Positions 16,780 to 27,569 are shown, counted from the stretch's first letter. The stretch is DNA of 64,000 nucleotides from Peribacillus simplex (GCF_001578185.1 NZ_CP011008.1:2074001-2138000), one strand, 5' to 3'. Notes: generated by a model from the sequence alone, not told the origin. Made by a program: numbers and translations.

Positions 16780-18099
16780 ATGAATCATTTCAGTGGTGAA
16801 ATAGAGAAAAGAACGATCAATAAAACGATGAGACGCATTCTTCCATTTATCTTGATCCTTTATAGCATTGCATACTTGGACAGGGTCAATTTAGGCTATG
16901 CTGCTTTACAAATGAACGCAGAATTAGCTTTATCCGCTGAGGTTTTTGGATTGCTTTCCGGTATTTTCTTTATTGGCTATTTCTTCTTTGAAGTTCCAAG
17001 CAACATGATCATGCATAAAGTGGGAGCTCGGATATGGATTGCCCGTATAATGATTTCGTGGGGACTTGTTGTCATATTAACAGGTTTTGCGCAAACAACG
17101 ATGCATTTATACATTCTCCGTTTTTTATTAGGTGTCGCCGAAGCTGGATTTTTCCCTGGTATAATTTTGTATTTAACATATTGGTTCAGGGCCCGTGAAA
17201 GAGGACGGGCAACAGCGGCCCTGCTTTTAGCCTTACCGATTGGCGGATTGATTGGTGCACCTGTGTCGACATGGATTCTTGACAATATTTCCTGGTTCGG
17301 TATGGCAGGGTGGAGATGGATGTTCATCCTTGAAGGGATTCCGGCCATTATTATTGGAGTTGTTGTTGTTTTCTATTTAACTAATAGACCCACTAACGCT
17401 AAATGGTTATCTAAGGAAGAAAGCGATTGGTTAGAAGGGGAGTTGAGTGCTGAAAGAAAAGTAAGCTCGAAAATAAATAAAGTCACTAAGCTTGATATGC
17501 TGAAAGATTCGAAAATCTGGAAGTTGTCACTTTTTTATTTCGCTGGGTACACATCTATCTATGGATTGTCATTCTGGATGCCAACCATCATAAAATCTTT
17601 ATCGGAAAATGCAACAACCAATTTAGAAATAGGCTGGTTAGCGATGATTCCTTCGTTAGTCGGTATACCTGCGGTTATATTTGTTGGCTGGAATTCTGAT
17701 CGGACGAATGCACATAAACCACACTTGCTTGTTTGTCTCCTGATAGCAGTTACCGGATTTATCGGGTGCGGCTTTTCAGATGGTGTCTTTATGATGGTGC
17801 TGATGTTAACGATTACATCATTCGGGTTATACGGTTTCAGTGGATGTTTCTTTGCCTATATGACATTTTTCTTCACTGAGTCCACTGCACCAGTTGGCAT
17901 AGCCATAGTCAATTCATTTGCAGCATTAGGCGGTTTTGTAGGGCCGATGATTCTTGGAACTGTTGCCTTTACTCAAGGTATGTTTATTTTATCAGGATTA
18001 CTTGTGATAGGGGTCATCACTCTATTATCATTAAAATTGTCAAGTGCTTCAGAAGAAAACACCATTAAAGAAGTTGAAGTCAATATTAATCATTTATAA
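16780..18099 (+). CDS. MFS transporter, anion:cation symporter (ACS) type
   Basis: A 439-residue carrier with 12 predicted helices. I chose ATG 16780 because AAAAGGGAGGAAATAATC precedes it; an in-frame TTG at 16744 lacks one. The first loop reads IAYLDRVNLGYAALQMNAEL, which is characteristic of the ACS branch (tartrate, glucarate, allantoate, phthalate and related carriers), and PSNMIMHKVGARIWIARIMISWG follows. Carboxylate-type substrates are therefore likely. A cre site upstream suggests catabolite repression. It has no catabolic partner next to it; the AraC-type gene that follows may be its regulator. Confidence 0.85.
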   Translation: MNHFSGEIEKRTINKTMRRILPFILILYSIAYLDRVNLGYAALQMNAELALSAEVFGLLSGIFFIGYFFFEVPSNMIMHKVGARIWIARIMISWGLVVILTGFAQTTMHLYILRFLLGVAEAGFFPGIILYLTYWFRARERGRATAALLLALPIGGLIGAPVSTWILDNISWFGMAGWRWMFILEGIPAIIIGVVVVFYLTNRPTNAKWLSKEESDWLEGELSAERKVSSKINKVTKLDMLKDSKIWKLSLFYFAGYTSIYGLSFWMPTIIKSLSENATTNLEIGWLAMIPSLVGIPAVIFVGWNSDRTNAHKPHLLVCLLIAVTGFIGCGFSDGVFMMVLMLTITSFGLYGFSGCFFAYMTFFFTESTAPVGIAIVNSFAALGGFVGPMILGTVAFTQGMFILSGLLVIGVITLLSLKLSSASEENTIKEVEVNINHL

Positions 18100-18420
18100 C
18101 AGATCTAACTGAAAACTAAAAAAAGAAACATCATTGGAAACCACAAGTTTCTATGGTCTTTTTTTAATATTTTCATATAGTTATACCGCTAATAACGTGT
18201 TAGATATGGTACCTTCCATGGATATAAAATAACGTTTGAGCATGTCAAGATTAACCTAATCGCAGGTTCTGCTTAATATGACTTGTTTGAAGTATTCGGC
18301 GGGATTAGAATGGAGATTAGATACAAGTTACTTTGTAAAGACCTGGGATTCCTTTTCTTTCAAAGGCTGACTTCATATTTATTAGATGAAAGGAATATGA
18401 GGTGGAAATGGGGGGATGAT

Positions 18421-19890
18421 GTGGAAATTCATTTGGTGGCAAAAGATGAGATTGAGGCTCAAGGAATTCGTTGGATAATCGAGTCGCACCTAACGGGAGT
18501 TAGACTGATCTTATGGAAAACGATTGAAGAATTTGAAAAGGGAATTCGTAATCAGCAACCGGAATTCGTTATTTTGGATATGGATATTTGGACGGATGAA
18601 AGTGAGGCGATGGGTGTTTCGTTAAAGCGGAGGGGAATTCGATGGTTAGGCATTTCATCTGAGCGAATCTTTCAAACAGCTTATCGGGCCTTGCGTTTTC
18701 GTGCGGAAGATGTTCTATTCCGTCCTTTTTCTTCAGCGGATTTGGTAAAGCATATCCAACAATTGCGTTTTCAATTGAGAAATGATCAAGGTCTTTTCTC
18801 GACAAACGCCATGCATGGTGAGAAAACGCTTGATATCGGTTATCCTGATTTCTTCTTGACAGACCGGAGACATGAAAGTCGAATAACCATGGTGGCATTT
18901 TTGACACCTGATAAAAAGACCCTTCCTTTAGTTTATGATGAACTGCAACGATATTCTTTTACTGGGAAGAATCAAATCTTCGCTTTATCGGATTTTATTT
19001 TATGCGTCCAGGAAACAAAGGAAACTGATGTATATAAGGAAGAATACCAAGCGTTCCTGGCTCACTGGAAAGAAAGAATGGATGAGCCTCTTGCCATCAT
19101 AATAAAAGCGGCAAATCCTGATGAATCTTTAAAAAGGATGTACCAGCAAACACGTGAATTTACAAGACAAATCTTTTTCGATGGATATGATATCATTTTA
19201 GTCGAAAGTCAACAAACTTCGCCTCAGGAGATGGATCCATTCCTCACTCCCCTTGAACAAAGACTTTGGATAGAAATGCTTGAAAGACGGGATGCAAAAG
19301 CTATCAGGAACTGGATCGAACGTGAATTCCTTACTTTTCAACAACCATACCCTGACCCAGAAATCGTTCGTATTCGCCTTACAAGCGTTCTTGCGCAGAT
19401 CCGTAGGCATATGAAATCATATAATTTGCAAAATGCATCTCTAGAAGCAATATACTATGACGTATTTCAGCAAATCGTCCATAAACCAGTCATTCATCAA
19501 ATAGTAAAAGAGCTGCATGCGTTCACCACCCATTTACTTCTGCAGGATCATGGGCAATTACAGGAAGGAGCTCGCACACTTAGCGAAAAAGCAAGAGAGC
19601 TGATCGAGTCCAACTATTGGGACGCCCAATGGAATCTAGCGACCTGTGCAGATACTCTGCGTGTCAATAAAAGCACACTCAGCCGTCGTTTTGCGGCTGA
19701 ATCCGGCGAGTCTTTTCGCAATACGCTGCATCAAGTTCGAATTAGGGAAGCTAAACGCTTATTAAAGGAAACGGATTTATCATTGGAGGAAATCGCACAA
19801 TTAGCCGGTTATTCACATCAAACCTATTTCAATGCCAAATTCAAACTGCTTGAAGCTTGTACTCCATCAGCTTATCGGTCTGGATTATAA
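18421..19890 (+). CDS. AraC family regulator with a receiver-like N-terminal domain
   Basis: I favour the GTG at 18421, preceded by GGGGGGATGAT, which gives 490 residues starting MEIHLVAKDEIEAQGIRW; earlier in-frame starts (18283, 18310) add about 40 residues that fit no domain. The N-terminus looks like a response-regulator receiver (about 1-120) with EFVILDMDIW placing an Asp where phosphorylation would occur, but I did not confirm all acidic residues. A middle part of about 250 residues is not recognised. The last 100 residues are an AraC double HTH: WNLATCADTLRVNKSTLSRRFAAESGESF and LSLEEIAQLAGYSHQTYFNAKFK. It resembles YesN-type regulators. It lies between the ACS carrier and hutU and could control either. 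Confidence 0.75.
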   Translation: MEIHLVAKDEIEAQGIRWIIESHLTGVRLILWKTIEEFEKGIRNQQPEFVILDMDIWTDESEAMGVSLKRRGIRWLGISSERIFQTAYRALRFRAEDVLFRPFSSADLVKHIQQLRFQLRNDQGLFSTNAMHGEKTLDIGYPDFFLTDRRHESRITMVAFLTPDKKTLPLVYDELQRYSFTGKNQIFALSDFILCVQETKETDVYKEEYQAFLAHWKERMDEPLAIIIKAANPDESLKRMYQQTREFTRQIFFDGYDIILVESQQTSPQEMDPFLTPLEQRLWIEMLERRDAKAIRNWIEREFLTFQQPYPDPEIVRIRLTSVLAQIRRHMKSYNLQNASLEAIYYDVFQQIVHKPVIHQIVKELHAFTTHLLLQDHGQLQEGARTLSEKARELIESNYWDAQWNLATCADTLRVNKSTLSRRFAAESGESFRNTLHQVRIREAKRLLKETDLSLEEIAQLAGYSHQTYFNAKFKLLEACTPSAYRSGL

Positions 19891-19891
19891 A

Positions 19892-19930
19892 AAAGGACGA
19901 TTCAGTTATATTGAATCGTCCTTTTTTAAA
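19892..19930 (+). terminator. Terminator after the AraC-type gene
   Basis: AAAGGACGATTCA pairs with TGAATCGTCCTTT across GTTATAT, ending in TTTTTT. Confidence 0.85.
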
Positions 19931-20069
19931 TTTTTAATACCATTCATAAAAAAGTAAAGTTAACTACAAAACTTTGATTTATTTTATAAAATAATCATTA
20001 AATTATAATAAATTATTCTGAATTTTTCATATAGAATGAAAATATAACAAAAACAAGGGGGAAATAAAA

Positions 20070-21746
20070 ATGAACACGATTACAAACAAGGTTATCCGCT
20101 ATACAGGTACTGATTTGCATACGAAAGGATGGCAACAAGAGGCAGTGCTTAGAATGCTGATGAATAATCTGGATCCTGAAGTCGCAGAACGTCCAGAAGA
20201 TTTGGTGGTATATGGAGGGATTGGGAAAGCAGCTCGTAACTGGGAATGCTTTGATGCAATCGTCAAATCACTAAAAGAGCTTGAAGAAGATGAAACTTTA
20301 TTGGTCCAATCAGGGAAACCGGTGGCCATTTTTAAAACGCATACGGATGCACCACGTGTCCTGCTTGCAAATTCAAATATCGTCCCGGCGTATGCGAACT
20401 GGGAAACATTCCATGAACTTGATAAAAAGGGATTGATGATGTATGGGCAAATGACAGCTGGTAGCTGGATTTATATTGGTTCGCAAGGTATCGTTCAGGG
20501 TACTTACGAGACATTTGCCGAGCTTGCTAAACAACATTTCAATAACTCGTTAAAAGGCACCATTACTCTAACTGCAGGTTTAGGCGGAATGGGGGGGGCA
20601 CAGCCGCTAGCAGTTACGATGAACGGTGGTGTCTGTATCGGGATCGATGTTGATGAGACAAGAATTGACAGGAGGATTGAGACCCGTTATACCGATGTGA
20701 AAACGGATTCTTTGGATGAAGCCATTCGTTTAGCTAAAGAAGCAAAACTTGCTGGAAAAGCTTTATCTATCGGTTTGATTGGGAATGCGTCCGATCTTCT
20801 TCCTGAAATGATCGCAAGGAACTTTATTCCGGATGTCCTGACTGATCAAACTTCCGCCCATGATCCGCTAAATGGATATACACCTTCAGGTTTGTCTATG
20901 GAGGAAGCGGCAGAATTACGGAATGCGAATCCGGAAGAGTATATTAAACTCTCTAAAGCTTCAATGGCCAAACATGTAAGGGCGATGCTTGAAATGATGG
21001 AAAAAGGAGCCGTGACGTTTGATTATGGCAACAATATCCGTCAAGTTGCGAAAGATGAAGGGGTAGAGAATGCTTTTGACTTCCCGGGCTTCGTTCCAGC
21101 TTATATCCGTCCACAATTTTGTGAAGGTAAAGGTCCATTCCGCTGGGTGGCTTTATCTGGTGATCCAGAAGACATTTATAAAACAGACCAAGCGATTTTA
21201 CGCGAATTCGCTGATAATGAACATTTATGTAACTGGATCAGGATGGCTCAAGAAAAAATCCAGTTCCAAGGCCTGCCGTCCCGCATATGCTGGCTTGGTT
21301 ATGGGGAGCGCGCCCGTTTTGGTAAAATCCTAAATGATATGGTTGCAAGCGGTGAATTGAAGGCCCCGATAGTAATTGGGCGTGACCATTTGGATTCAGG
21401 CTCTGTTGCTTCGCCAAATCGTGAAACGGAAGCCATGAAGGATGGTTCGGATGTAGTAGCTGACTGGCCGATCTTAAATGCAATGGTGAATGCAGTGGGC
21501 GGTGCAACCTGGGTTTCCGTACATCATGGCGGCGGCGTAGGAATGGGTTACTCCATGCATGCAGGCGTTGTAATTGTGGCAGACGGAACCAAAGAAGCAG
21601 GAGCAAGGATTGAGCGAGTGTTGACAACGGATCCTGGGATGGGCGTAGTGCGTCATGTTGATGCAGGGTATGAACTGGCAGAGGAAACAGCCCGTGAAAG
21701 AGGAATTAATATCCCAATGCTTAATAAAGGAATTGATAAACAATGA
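20070..21746 (+). CDS. hutU: Urocanate hydratase
   Basis: A 558-residue enzyme of the usual urocanase length that hydrates urocanate to 4-imidazolone-5-propionate using tightly bound NAD as electrophile. Full-length marks include [17 protein letters not shown] near residue 50, [22 protein letters not shown] near residue 170, and the active-site stretch [16 protein letters not shown] near residue 408, whose Cys is conserved. [13 protein letters not shown] and [15 protein letters not shown] follow. The start has AAGGGGGAAATAAAA. It overlaps hutI by 4 bases. hutH, which should make urocanate, is not intact in this window. Confidence 0.96.
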   Translation: MNTITNKVIRYTGTDLHTKGWQQEAVLRMLMNNLDPEVAERPEDLVVYGGIGKAARNWECFDAIVKSLKELEEDETLLVQSGKPVAIFKTHTDAPRVLLANSNIVPAYANWETFHELDKKGLMMYGQMTAGSWIYIGSQGIVQGTYETFAELAKQHFNNSLKGTITLTAGLGGMGGAQPLAVTMNGGVCIGIDVDETRIDRRIETRYTDVKTDSLDEAIRLAKEAKLAGKALSIGLIGNASDLLPEMIARNFIPDVLTDQTSAHDPLNGYTPSGLSMEEAAELRNANPEEYIKLSKASMAKHVRAMLEMMEKGAVTFDYGNNIRQVAKDEGVENAFDFPGFVPAYIRPQFCEGKGPFRWVALSGDPEDIYKTDQAILREFADNEHLCNWIRMAQEKIQFQGLPSRICWLGYGERARFGKILNDMVASGELKAPIVIGRDHLDSGSVASPNRETEAMKDGSDVVADWPILNAMVNAVGGATWVSVHHGGGVGMGYSMHAGVVIVADGTKEAGARIERVLTTDPGMGVVRHVDAGYELAEETARERGINIPMLNKGIDKQ

Positions 21747-23041
21747 AAAAACCAATTTGGATAAAACATGCCACTCAACTTGCTACCCTTACCTCTGATA
21801 GGAAAGGTCCTCGTTCCAAAGAGGCAATGTCGGAGCTGGGGTTGATTGAAGATGGAAGCATATGGATGGAATCTGGTTTGATCCAAGCGATCGGTACGAC
21901 CAAGGAATTGGAAGAACTCTATGCAGATAGAATGCATGAAGCTGAAGTTTTCGATGCTTCTGGCCATTTAGTGACGCCAGGGCTAGTTGATCCCCATACG
22001 CATGTTGTATATGGCGGGAGTCGTGAGCGTGAATTTGAAATGCGTCTTGAAGGTGCAACATATATGGACATAATGAACGGGGGCGGGGGCATTCATGCAA
22101 CAACCCGCATGACCCGGGAAGCAAGTGAAGAAGAGTTGATGGAACAAACCACAAGGCGTCTTGATTCGTTTCTCGCTCATGGCGTGACTACAGTAGAAGG
22201 TAAAAGCGGTTACGGAATGAATTTGGAAACTGAGTTAAAGCAATTGCGGGTGATGAAGAAGTTACAGGAGGAGCATCCGATTGACCTTGTTCCTACTTTT
22301 ATGGGAGCCCATGCAGTTCCAAAGGATTATAAAGGCCGTGAGGATGAATTTGTCGACCATTTGATAAATGATATGCTTCCAATTGTCTCTGAAGAGAAGC
22401 TTGCTGAATTCAATGATGTATTTTGTGAAAAGGGGGTTTTTACCCCTGAACAATCAGAGCGTATTTTAAAGGCGGGAAAAAAGTACGGTTTGATCCCTAA
22501 AATTCATGCCGATGAAATTGAGCCATACGGTGGAGCAGAACTTGCTGCCGAAATAGGAGCGATTTCAGCTGAACATTTATTAAAGGCTTCCGAAGAGGGG
22601 ATTCAAGCTATGGCTAAGTCAGGAACCATTGCCTGCTTGCTTCCAGCCACAGCTTTGTATTTAAGAGAAGATGCGGCTCCAGGACGCCGAATGGTTGATG
22701 AAGGTGTAGCGGTTGCCATTTCGACTGATTGCAATCCTGGATCCTCGCCGACGACTTCTATGCCTCTTGTCATGAACCTGGCATGCATCTCGATGCGGCT
22801 TACCCCTGCTGAAGCACTAACGGCGGCAACATACAATGCTGCTTGTGCAATCAACAGACAAGAAAAGGTAGGTTCGCTTGAAGTCGGAAAACAAGCCGAT
22901 GTCGTTTTATGGAATGTAGAAAACTATCAGGAATTGCAATATTTATTTGGAGTTAATCACGTTAAGTCCGTATGGAAAAAGGGTGTTCAAGTTGTGAATG
23001 ATAGAGTGAAGGCTGTATCCAAAAGCCTGACTGGTCTATAA
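21743..23041 (+). CDS. hutI: Imidazolonepropionase
   Basis: A 432-residue amidohydrolase that opens imidazolone propionate to N-formimino-glutamate, the step after HutU. Metal ligands are visible: [18 protein letters not shown] (HxH near residue 80), [19 protein letters not shown] (His near 250) and [16 protein letters not shown] (Asp near 327). The ATG overlaps the hutU stop (ATGA), so the two are coupled. A long perfect-looking hairpin follows. A decayed second copy of its middle and C-terminal coding sequence lies at 24711-25375, beyond an MFS gene. Confidence 0.96.
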   Translation: MKKPIWIKHATQLATLTSDRKGPRSKEAMSELGLIEDGSIWMESGLIQAIGTTKELEELYADRMHEAEVFDASGHLVTPGLVDPHTHVVYGGSREREFEMRLEGATYMDIMNGGGGIHATTRMTREASEEELMEQTTRRLDSFLAHGVTTVEGKSGYGMNLETELKQLRVMKKLQEEHPIDLVPTFMGAHAVPKDYKGREDEFVDHLINDMLPIVSEEKLAEFNDVFCEKGVFTPEQSERILKAGKKYGLIPKIHADEIEPYGGAELAAEIGAISAEHLLKASEEGIQAMAKSGTIACLLPATALYLREDAAPGRRMVDEGVAVAISTDCNPGSSPTTSMPLVMNLACISMRLTPAEALTAATYNAACAINRQEKVGSLEVGKQADVVLWNVENYQELQYLFGVNHVKSVWKKGVQVVNDRVKAVSKSLTGL

Positions 23042-23141
23042 AATTCACTAAAAGAAGAGAGCCATACCCATCGCCAATCATTTGCTTGACCGTATCTCTC
23101 ATGATACAGCCATTTGATGGAGTTCAATCAGTGTATCAGGA

Positions 23142-23186
23142 GCCTCTTTACATCCGCTGAAATTTCAGTGGATGTAAAAAGGCTTT
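23142..23186 (+). terminator. Long hairpin after hutI
   Basis: TTTACATCCGCTGAAATTTC and its near-perfect complement form a stem of about 20 bp centred on the AATT of GAAATTTC, with AAAGGCTTTG following. The U-run is short, so it may stabilise or terminate. Confidence 0.6.
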
Positions 23187-23294
23187 GATACCTTACAACA
23201 TGAAAAAAAACTAGATAATGGGCAGGATTACTGTTTTTATATTTAAAATCAGTAAGTAATGCCACTCTCTAATAAACATCAAGGCGGGGATTAC

Positions 23295-24617
23295 ATGTTG
23301 AGAAATAACTATCGTTATTTTATCATTTTTATGATTATTCTTATTACAATCATTAATTATATTGATAGAGGTGCACTTTCATATGCCCAAGCTGAAATCA
23401 TCAAGGAGTTCAATTTAGATCCAGTAAGTTGGGGAGCAATACTAGGTTACTTTGGATATGGTTATATATTCGGCGCACTATTTGGAGGAGCATTGGCAGA
23501 TAAAAAAGGCCCGAAATTCATGTGGATTATTGCTGGAACCACATGGTCTTTTTTTGAAATCGGGACAATATTCGCAGGTCACATAGGTGCAGCATTTTTT
23601 GGAGGGTCAGCATTAGCAGGATTTGCTGTATTTCGTGTATTATTTGGGTTTGCTGAAGGACCTACCTTATCAACGATGAACCGAACGATGGCAAACTGGG
23701 TATCCCCTAAAGAAAAAGGGTTTGCTGTAGCACTTGGATTAGTTGGAACGCCAATTGGAGCATTAATTACTGCACCCATCGTAGTAGGTCTTCTAACATT
23801 CACTAACTGGAAAGTAACATTTGTTATTCTCGGTATATTAGGCTTTATTTGGGTAGCAATTTGGAATAAAGTATTTACAAACTTACCTGAAGATCATCCA
23901 AGAGTCTCGAAACCCGAACTAGAAGAAATTCGAAGAGCAGATATTTTAATTAAAGGTGAGACGAAATTAGACGAACAAATAAATGTGCCATGGTACCATT
24001 TTTTTAAAAACCCTACGTTAGTATTTAATGCCATTGGATATTTTGCCTTTTTATATGTAAATATTTTATTACTTACATGGACCCCAAAATATCTGCAAGA
24101 TGAATTTAATTATTCACTTTCTTCTCTTTCATATATTGGTATGATTCCCTGGGTAGGAGCTATTATCACTGGACTATTAGGTGGTAAAATCTCCGATATA
24201 TTACGTAGAAAAACAGGGAATTTACGTATTGCCAGATCTTGGTTCACAGTAGCATCCTTATTTTGTACAGCTGTTTGTTTTATGTTGATCCCAACTGTCG
24301 AGAGTGCTGCAGCAGTACTTGCATTAATGTGTATAGGCAATGCCTTTAATTATTTACCAAATTCCATCTATTGGATTGTGGTTCTGGATACAGAACCAAA
24401 TAAAGCAGGAACTTTTGGGGGAGTAACTCATTTTATTGCGAATCTAGCGACTATTATTGCCCCAACCCTAACAGGAAGTCTTGTCGCCATATATGGATAT
24501 AATGCCATGTTTATCGCAGCTTCAATAGCCGTAACGATTGGCATGATAGCCATGGTTTTCGTGAAACCAGGCAAACAAGGTAACTCATCTGAAACTACCC
24601 ATAATCTGGTTAGCTAA
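23295..24617 (+). CDS. MFS transporter, hexuronate/galactonate-like (ACS family)
   Basis: A 440-residue MFS carrier; ATG 23295 has AAGGCGGGGATTAC upstream, better than the in-frame start at 23259. It begins NYRYFIIFMIILITIINYIDRGALSYAQAEI, the ACS signature with the conserved NYIDR, then GYGYIFGALFGGALADKKGPK. Twelve helices are expected. ACS carriers import organic anions such as hexuronates, D-galactonate or sialate. It is placed between hutI and a decayed hutI/hutH copy, so a role in uptake of histidine breakdown intermediates such as urocanate is conceivable. That is only context. Confidence 0.84.
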   Translation: MLRNNYRYFIIFMIILITIINYIDRGALSYAQAEIIKEFNLDPVSWGAILGYFGYGYIFGALFGGALADKKGPKFMWIIAGTTWSFFEIGTIFAGHIGAAFFGGSALAGFAVFRVLFGFAEGPTLSTMNRTMANWVSPKEKGFAVALGLVGTPIGALITAPIVVGLLTFTNWKVTFVILGILGFIWVAIWNKVFTNLPEDHPRVSKPELEEIRRADILIKGETKLDEQINVPWYHFFKNPTLVFNAIGYFAFLYVNILLLTWTPKYLQDEFNYSLSSLSYIGMIPWVGAIITGLLGGKISDILRRKTGNLRIARSWFTVASLFCTAVCFMLIPTVESAAAVLALMCIGNAFNYLPNSIYWIVVLDTEPNKAGTFGGVTHFIANLATIIAPTLTGSLVAIYGYNAMFIAASIAVTIGMIAMVFVKPGKQGNSSETTHNLVS

Positions 24618-24710
24618 GATAAGTCATCATGTGTGTATTGATAACAGATTATGTTTAATATTTATTTCATTTCACTTTAAAAAGAATAAAAAAGCCGTTG
24701 CTTCATTTCA

Positions 24711-25375
24711 GAAGAAGTAACAGGAAGAGCATCCGATTGACCCAGTTCCTACTATTATGAGAGCCCATGCGGTTCCCAAGGATTATAAGGGCCATGAGGA
24801 TGAATTTGTCGATCATCTGATTAATGATATGCTTCCAATCTTCTCTGAAGAAAAGCTTGCTGAATTCAATGATTGATGGCTTTTGTGAAAAGGGAGTCTT
24901 TACCCCTGAACAATCAGAGGGTATTTTAAAGGCCGGGAAAAAGTACGGATTGATCCTAAAATTCATGCTGATGAAATAGAACCAAACGAGGGCGCGGAAC
25001 TAGCTGCCAAAATAGGGGCTATTTCTGCTGAGCATTTATTAAAGGCTTCCGAAGAGGGATTCAAGTCATGGCTAAGTCAGGAACCATTGCCCGCTTGCTT
25101 CCAGCCACAGCTTTGAATTTAAGAGAAGATGCGGCCCAAGGACGCTGAATGGTTGAGGAAGGTGTAGCTGTTGCCATTTAGACCGATTGCAATCCCGGAC
25201 CCTCGCCGCCGACTTTTCTAAGCCTCTTGTCATGAACCTGGCATGAATCGCGATGCGTTTTACCCCTGCTGAAGCACTTACGGCGGTAACATACAATACT
25301 GCTTGTGCAATCAACAGCAAGAAAAGGTAGGTTCGCTTGAAGTCGGAAATCCAGCGGATGGAATGGGCTATAGAA
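24711..25375 (+). pseudogene. Decayed duplicate of hutI
   Basis: About 665 bases align with 22255-22925 of intact hutI, at what looks like roughly 85-90% identity by eye. Examples are CAGGAAGAGCATCCGATTGA at 24721 and GAACCTGGCATG near 25235. Several one-base gains and losses and internal stops break it (for example TGAATGG near 25147 and ATTTAGACC near 25178). The 5' quarter of the gene, with the HxH metal motif, is absent, and it ends before the true C-terminus. It cannot encode an enzyme. It marks an old duplication of the hut region. Confidence 0.88.
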
Positions 25376-25999
25376 GTACTTGTCAACATGTAATAGTGCT
25401 GAATCGTAGGATGGTGGATTATCATCCTACCCATTGTCAGCGTTAAACACTTTACCGCTTTACAGTGAAGATCAAGTAAAGGTATTTTAAGGGAATCGTG
25501 GAATAAACCCTTCTATGTGGAGGAGATATTATATGGATAATCACTATCCATTCGAAGAATGGTTTTAAAATGTTTGAGTTTTACACAGAAAAGGAAGCAA
25601 GGGAAAAATTTGAGGTAATAGAAGGCTGTAAAATCCTTAGTGTAGTCATTTATTTCAATGATAAACAATTTGTCAAACCTTGAAACTATATATTCTTAAT
25701 TAAAAAGACAAAAAAGTTAGAATGATTTGATATAAATTATAAAAAAATAGTATTTTATAATTTTCATTGCTGTAATTTCATTATAGTATTAGTCTTAACC
25801 ATAAAATGAAAAACTACCTGTAAGTAAATTTCTAACTTGCATGCAGGTGTACATTCTTTATTTGGTAGGGTCGGCAAAATATCATTATTTTATGTGAACT
25901 GAAAACTTCAGGGGTGCTACCGGATAATTGAAATAATGGTATTTTTTTGAATTTATATATCTGAAAAATCAAAAAATGGAGAGATTCTTTGAACGAACA
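25376..25999. other. Gene-free stretch between the hutI and hutH remnants
   Basis: About 620 bases. A small open frame at 25570-25683 (37 codons, MFEFYTEKEAREKFEVIEG start) has no clear family and only weak start signals. The rest is AT-rich with no recognisable gene. It probably represents deleted hut-region DNA. Confidence 0.45.
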
Positions 26000-26269
26000 A
26001 AGATTCACAATTGACGATGCCCCTAGTAAACCATCACCTTAGTGAACTTCCTAATTTCTTAGTAGTAAATCCAGGGTAAAATAGCGGCTACATGATTCCA
26101 CAATATACAGCTGCGGGAAACCTTCACCGATTATTTAATACGCGACCAGGTCCCGATGGTAAAGGAAGATCGATTTTTTTATCCTGATATTGAAACGATT
26201 TATGGGCAAATTCATGAAGGAGAGATAGTCAATCTAGTCGAAATGGCGATTGGTGAAATTGAGTTCTAA
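26000..26269 (+). pseudogene. Remnant of histidine ammonia-lyase (hutH-like)
   Basis: One frame reads MPLVNHHLSELPNFLVVNPG, a stop, then NSGYMIPQYTAA, matching the HutH region SELP.FLV...GLNSGYMI.QYTAA. After a large deletion a second frame gives DYLIRDQVPMVKEDRFFYPD then IETIYGQIHEGEIVNLVEMA and a stop at 26267-26269, matching the HutH C-terminus (V..VPF...DR..YPDIE...). The MIO-forming Ala-Ser-Gly region is missing. Internal stop, frame change and deletion make it a pseudogene. Another aromatic ammonia-lyase is possible, but hut context favours hutH. Confidence 0.72.
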
Positions 26270-26442
26270 AAACTATAGTGGAAGCTGTTTTACTCTGACC
26301 AATCTCAGTAAAGCGGCTCCCTTTTTCATTAAGTTAGGAATTTATTTATTTTCAGCACGCTTATAGCTGAAAGCACAGTTTTATCACAACCTATACTTTC
26401 GAAAATATCCAATCATCAAAATTGGGAGGAGGAAAGAAAAGA

Positions 26443-27567
26443 ATGCATTATGATGTAATTGTAATTGGAGCTGGATCTATGGGAATGTCGGCAGGATATT
26501 TTCTATCTAAAAATGGACAAAAGGTATTATTATTAGACTCTTTTGTCCCTCCTCATAATAAAGGCAGTCATCATGGAGAAACAAGAATTATTAGACATGC
26601 CTATGGAGAAGGTGAAGAATATGTTTCTTTGGCACTTAAATCACAAAAACTATGGAATGACTTAGAAAAACTTACGGGAAAACAGTTATTTCTTCCAACA
26701 GGTGTACTGAATGCTGGCAGTCAAAAATCCACATTTATTAATCAAGTAATCGCGAGTTCAGAAAAATTTAATTTACCTTTAGATATCCTGGATTCAAATC
26801 AAATCCATAAAAGGTGGCCAGGTATTTCACTGCCAGAAGATTATATTGGTTGCTTTGAATCGACTTCGGGTGTGTTAAAAAGTGAAGAGTGTATTCGAGC
26901 GTATCAACAACTTGCGGAGTCACATGGTGCTAACATCATTGTGAATAGCCAAGTAAGGAAGATATTTGTTCATAGTAATGGGGTCACGATCAAAACTGAT
27001 GAACAGACTTTCTACGCAGAAGCTTTAGTTGTTGCAGCAGGAGCATGGTCACCAAAACTTTTAGCAATGTTAGACTTACATGTTCCTCTAGCCCCAATCA
27101 GAAAAACATTTGCATGGTTTGAAGCAAATGAATTATATAATTACAAAAATTTCCCGGCCTTCACTTTTGATACGTCTGTAGGTACATACTATGGCTTTCC
27201 AAGTATAAATGACAGTGGTTTAAAAGTAGGAAGACATGATGGAGGAAATTACATTAATCCCGATGATTCTATAGCACGGTTTGGTGTATTGGATGAAGAT
27301 GAGGGGGATTTGGTACAGTTTCTACAACAATTTATGCCTACCGGTCAAAAAATAAAACATGGAAAAAGCTGCATCTATACAATGACACCAGATGAGAACT
27401 TTATTGTGGATACACATCCTAATTATCCACACATTGCTATTGCAGCAGGTTTCTCAGGGCACGGGTTTAAATTCAGTAGTGTTATTGGAGAGATTTTAAG
27501 TGACCTTATTATTTCAGGTAAGAGTGAGAATGATATCTCAGTATTTTCTATAAATCGATTTAAATAA
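26443..27567 (+). CDS. soxA: Monomeric sarcosine oxidase / N-methyl amino acid oxidase
   Basis: A 374-residue flavoprotein of the DAO/MSOX family. ATG 26443 follows GGGAGGAGGAAAGAAAAGA. The N-terminal Rossmann motif IVIGAGSMGMSAGYFLS binds FAD, and HHGETRIIRHAYGEGEEYV (about residues 43-62) is the sarcosine-oxidase active-site stretch. A Cys near residue 310, in GKSCIYTMTPDE, aligns with the Cys that covalently links FAD in Bacillus MSOX, and GFSGHGFKFS near residue 340 is the C-terminal flavin contact. It would oxidise sarcosine to glycine, formaldehyde and H2O2; other N-methyl amino acids are possible. The MITE copy B target duplication includes its stop codon. Confidence 0.86.
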   Translation: MHYDVIVIGAGSMGMSAGYFLSKNGQKVLLLDSFVPPHNKGSHHGETRIIRHAYGEGEEYVSLALKSQKLWNDLEKLTGKQLFLPTGVLNAGSQKSTFINQVIASSEKFNLPLDILDSNQIHKRWPGISLPEDYIGCFESTSGVLKSEECIRAYQQLAESHGANIIVNSQVRKIFVHSNGVTIKTDEQTFYAEALVVAAGAWSPKLLAMLDLHVPLAPIRKTFAWFEANELYNYKNFPAFTFDTSVGTYYGFPSINDSGLKVGRHDGGNYINPDDSIARFGVLDEDEGDLVQFLQQFMPTGQKIKHGKSCIYTMTPDENFIVDTHPNYPHIAIAAGFSGHGFKFSSVIGEILSDLIISGKSENDISVFSINRFK

Positions 27568-27569
27568 AA

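Noticed and set aside
24703-25434. Minus-strand open frames over the hutI copy
   Set aside because: They mirror frames opposite intact hutI and come from its codon pattern; the plus-strand similarity to hutI explains the region.
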